A stretch of DNA of 64,000 nt from positions 62,001-126,000 of the forward strand of contig NZ_VOHS01000006.1 in the NCBI RefSeq assembly GCF_007896845.1, written 5' to 3'. Under the pieces are notes generated by a model, which did not search any database, was not told where the DNA came from, and saw nothing but the letters and a program-made list of their open reading frames with translations. The position numbers and the translations under genes are program-made. Positions 56,941 to 64,000 of the stretch are shown one piece after another. The first letter of the stretch is position 1; each line of letters opens with the position of its first letter. The DNA is from Chitinophaga pinensis. Its GTDB lineage: Bacteria > Bacteroidota > Bacteroidia > Chitinophagales > Chitinophagaceae.

Positions 56941-58011
56941 TTACTCTTCTAATGGTCGGGCGCTCACATAGCGTCTCCATTTCTCCAGAACGGCTTTAAA
57001 ATCTTCAGGTAACGGACTTTCAAAATGGATAGGTTTACGTGTACGCGGGTGTATGAAACCAAGTGTCTGCGCATGCAGGGCATGGCGTGGCATGATTTCG
57101 AAACAGTTTTCCACAAATTGTTTGTATTTGGCAAATACGGTGCCTTTCAGGATACGGTCACCGTTATAAGTATCATCATTAAACAGGGAATGGCCGATGT
57201 GCTGCATATGTACCCTGATCTGGTGAGTACGTCCTGTTTCCAGACGGCACTCGATAAGTGTCACATAATTAAAACGTTCCAGCACTTTATAGTGGGTGAT
57301 CGCCTCTTTACCATATTCTCCGTCAGGATAGGCATCCATGATCTTACGGAATCTCTGGTGACGACCAACATGCGCTTCAATGGTTCCTTCATCTTCCTCG
57401 AAATCACCCCATACAAGGGCCAGATAACGGCGCTGTACAGTATGATCGAAGAACTGTTTTGCCAGATCGTTCATGGCTTTCTCCGACTTGGCTACTACCA
57501 GCAATCCACTGGTATTCTTATCAATACGGTGTACCAGACCGAAACGTGGGATGCTTGGTTCCGGCGCCGGTGTTGTGGTATGGTCGCCCAGATACCAGGC
57601 CAGTCCATTGACAAGGGTTCCGGTATAGTTGCCACAGCCAGGGTGTACCACCATGCCCGGCAACTTGTTGATTATCATTAAATCTTCGTCCTCATATACA
57701 ATATCCAGCGGCAGTTCCTCCGGAATCACCTGCGTGTTCTCCGGATTCTTATTGGAATACACAACGATACGATCGCCCGCCTTCACTTTATAGTTGGATT
57801 TAACCGGTTTGTCATTGACGATGACCATGCCGTTATCGCATGCCTGCTGAATTTTGTTGCGGGTAGCACCTTCTACCCGGTTCATCAGGAACTTATCCAC
57901 ACGAAGTGGCTCCTGACCTTTGTCAGCTATTATATTCACCCGCTCATACAGCTCCTCGCTGCCTTCGCCGTTCTCCAGTTCATCGTCAATTTCAATCAGT
58001 TCTTCCGCCAT
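56941..58011 (-). CDS. RluA-family pseudouridine synthase with S4 domain (RluD-like)
   Basis: 356 residues. The N-terminal acidic stretch (IDDELENGEGSEELYERV) precedes an S4 RNA-binding domain (RVDKFLMNRVEGATRNKIQQ). The catalytic motif is GLVHRIDKNTSGLLVVAKS with Asp164. Such enzymes convert uridines in 23S rRNA or tRNA to pseudouridine; an S4 domain plus this size suggests RluD- or RluC-like function. It is the last minus-strand gene before the divergent gap to lipB. A good -7 element lies 18 nt before its start. Confidence 0.92.
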   Translation of the reverse strand: MAEELIEIDDELENGEGSEELYERVNIIADKGQEPLRVDKFLMNRVEGATRNKIQQACDNGMVIVNDKPVKSNYKVKAGDRIVVYSNKNPENTQVIPEELPLDIVYEDEDLMIINKLPGMVVHPGCGNYTGTLVNGLAWYLGDHTTTPAPEPSIPRFGLVHRIDKNTSGLLVVAKSEKAMNDLAKQFFDHTVQRRYLALVWGDFEEDEGTIEAHVGRHQRFRKIMDAYPDGEYGKEAITHYKVLERFNYVTLIECRLETGRTHQIRVHMQHIGHSLFNDDTYNGDRILKGTVFAKYKQFVENCFEIMPRHALHAQTLGFIHPRTRKPIHFESPLPEDFKAVLEKWRRYVSARPLEE

Positions 58012-58029
58012 GAGGATTCAAAATTTTGG

Positions 58030-58037
58030 CAAAGGTA
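58030..58037 (-). promoter_or_regulatory. -7 promoter element TACCTTTG of the pseudouridine synthase gene
   Basis: Read on the minus strand, TACCTTTG fits TAnnTTTG exactly and lies 18 nt before the ATG at 58011. No convincing -33 TTTG is at the normal spacing. Confidence 0.45.
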
Positions 58038-58238
58038 CGAATAACCGGGCGCAAGTCCACAGTTTGGGTAAGCTTTGATCAGGAGATGCTTCAGGTATAT
58101 TCCAGAAATGCTGGCAGGTGATGCTCATTTTCAAGCGATAAGACATAATATTGGGTAGGGTATTGGGTCAGATGGCAGACACTATCGGGTATAATATAGG
58201 TATATTCAAAGGAAGGGATGTAGCATGAGATAAAGCAT

Positions 58239-58271
58239 AGATGCGTCGTATATGCGTCGTGTATGCGTCAT
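58239..58271 (+). repeat. Three tandem 11-nt repeats upstream of the 58.4-kb hairpin
   Basis: AGATGCGTCGT, ATATGCGTCGT and GTATGCGTCAT follow each other without a gap. The core ATGCGTCGT resembles the ATGCTACGT core of the 11-nt units in the hairpin 80 nt downstream. It lies in the 474-nt divergent gap between the pseudouridine synthase and lipB genes; apart from these repeats, the hairpin and the promoter elements this gap shows no coding frame. Confidence 0.8.
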
Positions 58272-58352
58272 GTCAATAGTGCTTTTGTGGCTAATAGGGG
58301 GCATTCGGGACATCTCATCAATAGAACGATACGCTTTTCTTGTCTTATCAAT

Positions 58353-58427
58353 AGTTATACTATACTCATGCTACGTTAATGCTACCTTTTTTACGTAGCA
58401 TTAACGTAGCATGAGTATAGTATAACT
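58353..58427. repeat. 33-bp perfect inverted repeat with 9-nt loop, related to the one at 14545
   Basis: Arms 58353-58385 and 58395-58427 are exact complements around CTTTTTTAC. The left arm consists of 11-nt units: TTATACTATAC, TCATGCTACGT and TAATGCTACCT (58355-58387). Most of its bases match the hairpin at 14545-14625 (for example ACTATACTCAT and TAATGCTAC). It lies between divergent genes and is therefore unlikely to be a terminator. It ends about 40 nt before the lipB -7 element. Confidence 0.88.
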
Positions 58428-58467
58428 CCATCCAATTCCTGATAGAGCACAGCAAGTGGTAATTCCG

Positions 58468-58475
58468 TATTTTTG
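58468..58475 (+). promoter_or_regulatory. -7 promoter element TATTTTTG of lipB
   Basis: TATTTTTG fits TAnnTTTG and ends 10 nt before the lipB ATG at 58486, giving a very short leader. No clear -33 element. Confidence 0.45.
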
Positions 58476-58485
58476 CACCTGCAAT

Positions 58486-59202
58486 ATGAACAAGAAGATC
58501 CACACGAACGACCTGGGAATCATTGATTATCAGAAGGCCTGGGATTATCAGGAGCAACTTTTACAGCAGACTGTACGCATCAAACAGGCATTGGCAAAAG
58601 GGGTAGAGGCGCCGGGACAGGCACAGGAAACGACAAACTACCTGTTGTTCTGCGGTCACCCGCATATCTATACCCTCGGTAAGAGCGGACATATGGAAAA
58701 TCTCCTGCTGGATAGTCAGCAGCTGGAAGATAAAGGCATCACTTTTTCAAGCACAAACCGCGGCGGTGATATCACCTATCACGGACCCGGTCAGGTAGTA
58801 GGATACCCAATCCTCGATCTGGAAAATTTCTTTACAGATATAGGGAAATACCTGCGTAATCTGGAGGAAGTTATCATCCTTACACTGGCAGATTATGGCG
58901 TCAAAGGCGAGCGTTCTGCAGGAGAGACTGGCGTATGGCTGGACCCGCAGGATCCGGCGCGTGCCCGTAAGATCTGTGCCATGGGAGTACGTTGCAGTCG
59001 TTGGGTGACTATGCATGGTTTCGCGCTGAATGTGAATACCAACCTGGACTATTTTGGAAATATCGTGCCTTGTGGCATTGTTGATAAAAAAGTAGCCTCC
59101 ATGCATGAAGAGCTGGGTAGAGAAGTAGCTGAAGCGGAAGTAAAAAGCCGGATTGCACAGCATTTCGCTACCGTCTTCGGTGCTGAAATGATCATGGACT
59201 AA
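58486..59202 (+). CDS. lipB: Octanoyltransferase (lipoyl synthesis)
   Basis: 238 residues from the ATG at 58486; a longer frame (30 nt upstream) would run through the -7 element and is rejected. The family motif RGGDITYHGPGQVVGYP is followed by the catalytic Lys162 (RKICAMG) and Cys196 (VPCGI). It moves octanoyl groups from ACP to the lipoyl domains of 2-oxoacid dehydrogenases and the glycine cleavage H protein. lipA is not in the window. A long hairpin terminator follows the gene. Confidence 0.96.
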   Translation: MNKKIHTNDLGIIDYQKAWDYQEQLLQQTVRIKQALAKGVEAPGQAQETTNYLLFCGHPHIYTLGKSGHMENLLLDSQQLEDKGITFSSTNRGGDITYHGPGQVVGYPILDLENFFTDIGKYLRNLEEVIILTLADYGVKGERSAGETGVWLDPQDPARARKICAMGVRCSRWVTMHGFALNVNTNLDYFGNIVPCGIVDKKVASMHEELGREVAEAEVKSRIAQHFATVFGAEMIMD

Positions 59203-59217
59203 AGACAACATATCAGT

Positions 59218-59272
59218 TATAAAAGCGCAAAGCCCTCTTCGTCATTGACGGAGAGGGCTTTGCGCTTTTATA
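59218..59272. terminator. Bidirectional terminator between lipB and the exported hypothetical gene
   Basis: A 21-bp perfect stem (59218-59238 with 59252-59272) that can continue inward through CGTC-ATT-GACG with one wobble pair. A- and T-runs on both sides allow it to stop lipB and the convergent gene. Confidence 0.92.
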
Positions 59273-59285
59273 AACGTGTTAATTG

Positions 59286-60050
59286 TTAGTTTCTGTAAGT
59301 CAACGGGATATAGAGATTCCATTTCTCATATGCTTTCCCCTCCTGATAGATCTCGAAGTTGAACCAGCCCGCATGCAGGAAGATCGCTTTTTCCAGTATC
59401 AGGAAAGGCTCCTTTATCTGTGGAATCTCAAAAAGGAAGGAACCATCCGGTTCGAAGAACTTAACACTGTATTTCTTTTCCGGCGCATCCGGCAGCTTGA
59501 TATTCACATTGCCATCGGCAGTGGTATAAATGTAGTTAGACGGATGCCAGACGATCTTTTCCTCTTTCACAACCTTCTCTTTCGCGGTCGTAGGATTGGT
59601 ACCTGTATTAATACCCGCCTCTTTCGCAGCGGCGATCGCTTCTTTTACATCTGACAATTGTAGCTTTTTGGTTGCATCTATTGTACTGTCTGGTACAGCC
59701 AATACAATTTTGGAATACAGATAGCGTCCGTTATTAAATTGGATAAAGAGACGATAGTAGTTAGACCCGGGCAACGGTTTGACATCATTATAGGAATTCC
59801 TGAAATCATTCGGATTACTCACCAGACCAATCGTACTGAAGTTCAGTACGCTATCCAGAGAGCGCTGAACACCGATAAACTTCACATCCCGGAAACCGGA
59901 GATGAATTCCAGTGAGATCTTGCCCGTCTTAATGAGGGCCGAGAAATCAGGTAATACCGGAGGTGTATTAGATTGGGTCTGTGCCTTAACTGAAAATACT
60001 GATGCTGTAAAAATAACTGCGAATAAAATAAGACGCGACAACTGCTTCAT
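59286..60050 (-). CDS. Exported protein of unknown function
   Basis: 254 residues from the ATG at 60050, which begins a good signal peptide (MKQLSRLILFAVIFTASVFSVKA); nine residues upstream in a longer frame are not signal-like. The first part (FRDVKFIGVQRSLDSVLNFS) and the DVKPLPGSNYYRLFIQFNNG segment look like a fibronectin-type beta domain. The C-terminal part (YSVKFFEPDGSFLFEIPQIK, LHAGWFNFEIYQEGK) is a second beta-rich domain. It might be a surface or periplasmic structural protein. I recognise no catalytic motif and make no functional call. Confidence 0.7.
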   Translation of the reverse strand: MKQLSRLILFAVIFTASVFSVKAQTQSNTPPVLPDFSALIKTGKISLEFISGFRDVKFIGVQRSLDSVLNFSTIGLVSNPNDFRNSYNDVKPLPGSNYYRLFIQFNNGRYLYSKIVLAVPDSTIDATKKLQLSDVKEAIAAAKEAGINTGTNPTTAKEKVVKEEKIVWHPSNYIYTTADGNVNIKLPDAPEKKYSVKFFEPDGSFLFEIPQIKEPFLILEKAIFLHAGWFNFEIYQEGKAYEKWNLYIPLTYRN

Positions 60051-60248
60051 AAATGCTAATTCCTGTGCTGTATCCATGTCTCCGGAGCCTTGATTTATAC
60101 AAGAACGCCGGGTTTCCTCTTTAAGTTGGCAAAAATAATAAAATGATAGACCTGACAGGTATCAAATACCGTTAAAAAAATCCAAACAAAGATAGCAAGG
60201 CTATCCTGTGGCTGGAAATAGTTACTACCGTAAATATAAACAAATCTG

Positions 60249-61163
60249 CTATATGGCGTTTCCCTGCAATCCGCCGGTGTGGATAAGTAACACATTACTA
60301 CCATCCGGATACCTGCCTTCCTGTATATCCTGTCTGAACCCCATCAGTAGCTTGGAAGTATAGATCAAGTCCACCTCAATACCGGTTTCACTATGAAACT
60401 CAGCCATGAAGGCTTTTAATGTAGCGGGTACTTTCGCATAACCTCCGCCATGATGTTCATGGAGCAATTCCCAGTGAGGATGAGGTATGGGATATAGCAG
60501 GGACCGGATTTCATCTGACAGGTAGGAGGCGCCTTTTAATACCACATAACCAAAGACCGTCTGTTGTGGTGTTGCGCTATTGATAATACCGGCCAGTGTG
60601 GTACCGGTACCAACAGCACAGGCGATATGGCTGAAGTATCCTGTAGCTGATACAGGAGAAATAACACTTTTATCAACGGCCTCCATCCGCCTGATGGCCA
60701 GCGGCAGGATCTCTTCACAGCCTTTTGCACCCAGCGCATTATGGCCGCCTTCGGGTATGATGAATGCATCCGGATAAAGCGCAGTCCAGTCTGTATCCTC
60801 CTTCTGACGATAGGCCTCCCGGCTGATGAATACCAGTTCCATATTGCGGGCGGCTGCTTCCTGTAGGGTATGGCTTAGCACCGGCGGTCTTTCTCCCCGG
60901 ATAATACCGGTACAGGTAATGCCTGCCAGCTGACAGGCAGCTGCCGTAGCGGCAATATGATTGGAATAGGCACCGCCGAAGGTGACAATATGGTTTTTAC
61001 CCGCTTTGATCGCAGCGTCAAGATTATATCTGAGCTTGAACCATTTGTTGCCCGATACTTCCGGATGAAGCAGATCCAGCCTTAACACAGCGGCACGGAT
61101 ACCGGAGGGCAACCATGAAGGGGTAATGAACTGCAGTTGTATATTGTCGTAATCAAATTGCAT
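60249..61163 (-). CDS. PLP-dependent 1-aminocyclopropane-1-carboxylate deaminase/D-cysteine desulfhydrase-like enzyme
   Basis: 304 residues from the ATG at 61163. The longest frame begins inside the next gene and its 53 extra residues have no family likeness. The PLP lysine is in SGNKWFKLRYNL, followed by FGGAYSNHIAATAAACQLAG and the phosphate-binding region with VGTGTTLAG, all typical of tryptophan-synthase-beta-like fold-type II enzymes. It may deaminate D-cysteine or ACC. Specificity cannot be told from sequence alone. Confidence 0.87.
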   Translation of the reverse strand: MQFDYDNIQLQFITPSWLPSGIRAAVLRLDLLHPEVSGNKWFKLRYNLDAAIKAGKNHIVTFGGAYSNHIAATAAACQLAGITCTGIIRGERPPVLSHTLQEAAARNMELVFISREAYRQKEDTDWTALYPDAFIIPEGGHNALGAKGCEEILPLAIRRMEAVDKSVISPVSATGYFSHIACAVGTGTTLAGIINSATPQQTVFGYVVLKGASYLSDEIRSLLYPIPHPHWELLHEHHGGGYAKVPATLKAFMAEFHSETGIEVDLIYTSKLLMGFRQDIQEGRYPDGSNVLLIHTGGLQGNAI

Positions 61164-61202
61164 GACGCGCAAAGTAACGACATTGGGTTGTATATATAAA
61201 AA

Positions 61203-61224
61203 GGGTGTGTCATAAGACACACCC
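61203..61224 (-). terminator. Terminator after the GH20 hexosaminidase gene
   Basis: GGGTGTGTC-ATAA-GACACACCC, a perfect 9-bp stem followed on the minus strand by TTTTTATAT. It lies 25 nt after the hexosaminidase stop and separates it from the PLP enzyme gene. Confidence 0.87.
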
Positions 61225-61249
61225 ACTACAAAATGATATGAACAACTGT

Positions 61250-63571
61250 TTACTGTCCGGTGAAAAACACATCCGCCGGATTCAGTTTCTCTGTGTTTCT
61301 GTATATACCTGCATCCAGCCATGCGCCGGTACCGGTATTGAAGTATTGTACCTTAATGCGGTGCAGGCCTTTTCGTAAAGGTAAAAAGCCACTACGGTCC
61401 TGCAGATCATGCTGACCATCATTATCAACTACTACCTGATCATCTATGTAAAAAACGGCGCCATCGTCACTGTTCAGATGGAATTCATAGAGATCATCCG
61501 CGGGAATCTTAACCAGTCCGGTGAATGTAACACCGTATTCTTTTACAGGCAGCGGACGGATATCCACTGCTGGCAATATACCGCTGCTATCACCTTTTTC
61601 AGGCAATTGCTTTGCACTGGCAGGTACTGTTTTTACCAAAGAAAAACGCAGGCCCTTTGCGCCTTGTTTAGTCACTACAGGCGGGAGGAAAGCTTTCCGT
61701 ACATAGGAAGCGCTATATAATGGGCTCACCCGTCCTCCAGGCAATACCACAATACAATTTAACTGAGCCGTACCATTTTCCGGAACGTTGATCGTAACAG
61801 GCTGTGTATAAGGTTTGCTGCGCAATCCGGGTTGCGTACCATCAGTTGTATAATAGATCATACCACCTTTCACCGGGGTCTTTAGTGTGACACTTACCGA
61901 TGGCGTCGTCACCACTTTACTTTCTAATCCGATAGGTTCAGGTATACGGAAATTAATACCTGCATAACTCATGCGGGAAAGCTCCAGTGGCAGCTTACGC
62001 AGGAAGCGGTTATAATTCTTTTTGCCGGGTTGTGCCCATGCTATTTCAGACAGGGCCAGTGCACGCGGCCATATCATGTAATCCAGCATCTGCTGATCCG
62101 GAATGAACTCCGTCCATATATTTCCCTGTACACCTTTGATATAACGTTGTTCCGTTGGCGTTAGCGATGGTGGTAATGGCTCATAATTATATACAGTCTT
62201 CAATGGCAGGTAAGCAGCTGCATTCAGTGGTTCTGTAGCGGGCTGTCCCTGTGTATAATCAAAATACAGATAAGTATTAGGCGTCATGATGACATTGTGT
62301 TGCTGTTTTGCGGCAGCAATACCACCTTCTTCCCCACGCCAGCTCATAACGGTCGCATTGGCTGCCAGTCCGCCTTCCAGTATTTCATCCCATCCGATAA
62401 TAGAACGTCCTTTGCTATTGACAAATTTCTCCATCCGCTGAATGAAATAACTCTGCAAAGCATGTTCATCTTTCAGTCCGAGTCTGCGTATCATACGCTG
62501 TACTTCTGCGGATTCTTTCCATCTGTCTTTCAGGCATTCATCTCCACCAATGTGGATAAACTGGCTGGGGAAGAGGTCTATGACTTCTGTCAATACATCC
62601 TGCAGGAAGGTAAATACAGAATCATTAACAGGATTCAGTACATCTTTGGAAATACCCCAGGTAGTACGTACTTCATAAGGACCTTTGGTATTACCAAAAG
62701 ATGGATAGGCAGTCAATACAGCCTGTGAGTGGCCCGGCATCTCTATTTCAGGGATGATCGTAATATTTCTTTCTGCTGCATATTTAACAATATCGCGTAC
62801 TTCATCCTGTGTATAGTAACCGCCATAAGGTGTACCATCATAGGTTGTACTACGACGGTGATGCCCAACGATGGTTTCTTTTCTGGTAGAAGCAATTTCT
62901 TGCAGACGCGGATATTTTTTGATTTCAATGCGCCATCCCTGATCGTCGGTAAGGTGCCAGTGGAAGCGATTGAATTTATAAAGTACCATCATATCAATAA
63001 ACTGTTTGATGGCGGCGGGAGGGAAGAAGTGGCGGCTTACATCGAGCATCATGCCACGGTAGGCAAAGCGTGGATAGTCCTGAATTTTTACACCGGGCAG
63101 ATGCAGGCTGCCATTATAAGGAGTTTGTCTGACAGTGTCAGTCGCAGGTTTAATATTCTTATTAACAGGAAACAGTTGTATCAGTGTTTGCAGACCATAA
63201 AACAGACCGGCTGCGTCGCCTTGCAGATATACTCTGCCGGTATTTACTTCGAGTATATATCCTTCTGCTTTGCCGTTGCGTGTTTCCACAATTTTGATGA
63301 TGGAGTTGGATGCTTGTCCGGATGCTGATGCAGGATTGGCAGGAAGCCTGAAGTTGTAATTACGTTGCAGGTAATCATTCAGGAATGCAGCTGTTTTTTC
63401 AGCGCCTTTGCCACTGTATTGAATGGTTGCCTGATCGTTTACAACAAAGCTGCCGGGCATAGGATTGAGCAGTAGTGGCTCAGGGATAATAGTGATGTCG
63501 CCGGTTTTCAACTGTGCGGTACCTGACAGGTAACAGCAAATTGCGAGCATCGACAGGAATAATGTTTTCAT
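61250..63571 (-). CDS. GH20 beta-N-acetylhexosaminidase with chitobiase-type C-terminal and PA14-like domains
   Basis: 773 residues from the ATG at 63571; an ATG 9 nt further upstream is an equal alternative. The signal peptide (MKTLFLSMLAICCYLSG) is followed by a small GH20b domain and the TIM barrel (FAYRGMMLDVSRHFFPP). The catalytic pair Asp344-Glu345 is in HIGGDECLKDRW. A beta-sandwich part (VVTTPSVSVTLKTPVKGGMIYYTTDGTQ) and a PA14-like domain (YEFHLNSDDGAVFYIDDQVV) end the protein. It releases terminal N-acetylglucosamine or N-acetylgalactosamine from chitin fragments or glycoproteins. It lies 109 nt after a fucosidase gene on the same strand. Confidence 0.95.
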   Translation of the reverse strand: MKTLFLSMLAICCYLSGTAQLKTGDITIIPEPLLLNPMPGSFVVNDQATIQYSGKGAEKTAAFLNDYLQRNYNFRLPANPASASGQASNSIIKIVETRNGKAEGYILEVNTGRVYLQGDAAGLFYGLQTLIQLFPVNKNIKPATDTVRQTPYNGSLHLPGVKIQDYPRFAYRGMMLDVSRHFFPPAAIKQFIDMMVLYKFNRFHWHLTDDQGWRIEIKKYPRLQEIASTRKETIVGHHRRSTTYDGTPYGGYYTQDEVRDIVKYAAERNITIIPEIEMPGHSQAVLTAYPSFGNTKGPYEVRTTWGISKDVLNPVNDSVFTFLQDVLTEVIDLFPSQFIHIGGDECLKDRWKESAEVQRMIRRLGLKDEHALQSYFIQRMEKFVNSKGRSIIGWDEILEGGLAANATVMSWRGEEGGIAAAKQQHNVIMTPNTYLYFDYTQGQPATEPLNAAAYLPLKTVYNYEPLPPSLTPTEQRYIKGVQGNIWTEFIPDQQMLDYMIWPRALALSEIAWAQPGKKNYNRFLRKLPLELSRMSYAGINFRIPEPIGLESKVVTTPSVSVTLKTPVKGGMIYYTTDGTQPGLRSKPYTQPVTINVPENGTAQLNCIVVLPGGRVSPLYSASYVRKAFLPPVVTKQGAKGLRFSLVKTVPASAKQLPEKGDSSGILPAVDIRPLPVKEYGVTFTGLVKIPADDLYEFHLNSDDGAVFYIDDQVVVDNDGQHDLQDRSGFLPLRKGLHRIKVQYFNTGTGAWLDAGIYRNTEKLNPADVFFTGQ

Positions 63572-63643
63572 ATGCGTCATGTTGGTATGGTTATTTACTG
63601 GCCGTTCCAAGTCATTGTCCACCTCCTCATTTACTATATGGAA

Positions 63644-63673
63644 TCTGCAGTCCACCGTTGGGCGGACTGCAGA
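63644..63673 (-). terminator. Hairpin just after the fucosidase gene, possible terminator or processing site
   Basis: TCTGCAGTCC pairs with GGACTGCAGA around a 10-nt loop that can pair further (CC with GG). It begins 7 nt after the fucosidase stop on the minus strand. The bases that follow are TTCCATATAG, so a classic T-run is lacking and read-through into the hexosaminidase is possible. Confidence 0.5.
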
Positions 63674-63680
63674 TATTGTT

Positions 63681-64000
63681 TTATTCGTTTGTCAGGAATC
63701 CGCCTTTACCGCGATACAGCTTTACTTTGCCGTCCAATTCCAGCGCCAGTACAGTCATGTATTTATCCTGTACGTTAGCAGGGACGTCAATATAAACCAG
63801 TCCGGGTACGGCGCTCCAGGAGATCTTTCCTACCACTTTATGCGTCAGCTGTTGCGCATTGCCTAAGACACTGATCTTTTTAATATTGTTCACCAGGCCT
63901 TTCACCATTACCTGACCGCTTACATTACCAGCCAGGAAGAGGTATAAGGTAGTGGAATCTTTTGATAAAGTGGTAGGACCGTAAAAATGTCCTGCCGGAA
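63681..64000 (-). CDS. Alpha-L-fucosidase (GH29-like), C-terminal part, cut by the window edge
   Basis: 106 residues are visible, and the frame stays open to base 64000. AGHFYGPTTLSKDSTTLYLF, VKGLVNNIKKISVLGN, LTHKVVGKISW and PGLVYIDVPANVQDKYMTVL match the beta-sandwich C-terminal domain of bacterial GH29 alpha-L-fucosidases. The catalytic domain lies outside the window. Together with the GH20 gene downstream it would trim fucosylated, hexosamine-containing glycans. The call rests on the C-terminal domain only. Confidence 0.75.
   Translation of the reverse strand, partial: PAGHFYGPTTLSKDSTTLYLFLAGNVSGQVMVKGLVNNIKKISVLGNAQQLTHKVVGKISWSAVPGLVYIDVPANVQDKYMTVLALELDGKVKLYRGKGGFLTNE

Noticed and set aside
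57025..57681. Open frame antisense to the pseudouridine synthase gene
   Set aside because: The synthase has intact S4 and catalytic motifs. The antisense frame is a composition effect.
58239..58427. CRISPR-like array
   Set aside because: The repeats are 11 nt with no spacers, and no cas genes are present.
62729..63328. Open frame opposite the hexosaminidase gene
   Set aside because: GH20 motifs, signal peptide and terminator all support the minus-strand gene only.

Overview
The window reads as a Bacteroidota chromosome, most likely family Chitinophagaceae and probably Chitinophaga. The grounds are four SusC/SusD outer-membrane pairs, an ECF sigma/FecR cascade, a type IX secretion cargo domain, what looks like the end of a flexirubin-type pigment operon, and several TAnnTTTG -7 promoter elements typical of this phylum. 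The genus is an inference from gene content. I recognised no rRNA, tRNA, CRISPR array, insertion sequence or phage gene.

Layout. 1-8834 (+) is the 3' part of a pigment operon: a fused MMPL exporter/acyltransferase/methyltransferase, a FAD oxidoreductase, an Ntn-hydrolase-like C45 protein, AcpS and an AMP-forming ligase, all overlapping or nearly touching. 8835-14480 holds a DUF6702-like protein, a HupE/UreJ membrane protein, an M1 metallopeptidase, an SPFH/ribbon-helix-helix pair with a perfect operator-like palindrome, and an esterase. 14730-16640 (-) is a lipoprotein with one CxxCH haem motif.

16877-28752 (-) is an ECF sigma factor, FecR anti-sigma factor, STN-containing SusC and SusD, followed by a second SusCD pair. 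28971-31167 has divergent AraC-type and LacI-type regulators. 31654-36682 (+) is a SusCD pair with a promoter and LacI-type palindrome in its leader. 36892-45670 (+) is a redoxin, a haem c/two-copper monooxygenase-like protein, a SusCD pair and a second copy of the monooxygenase-like protein. No glycoside hydrolase lies near any of the four SusCD pairs.

45798-61163 is mostly housekeeping (mutS, a SpoU-type methyltransferase, a UbiA prenyltransferase, ruvX, def, an RluA-type synthase, lipB, a PLP enzyme). It also has two tandem copies of an ECF sigma/anti-sigma module whose sigma genes both start with TTG and whose anti-sigma genes both start with GTG. 61250-64000 (-) is a glycan-cleaving pair: a GH20 hexosaminidase and the C-terminus of a GH29-like fucosidase.

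The most unusual items are (i) two large intergenic hairpins and one tandem array that seem built from the same 11-nt unit; (ii) the redoxin plus haem c/copper monooxygenase genes around a SusCD pair; (iii) the SPFH palindrome; (iv) the duplicated sigma/anti-sigma module; and (v) -7 elements lying 3-4 nt before ATG, suggesting near-leaderless mRNAs. Several starts were moved from the longest possible ORF to a better-supported codon; the reasons are in each entry.
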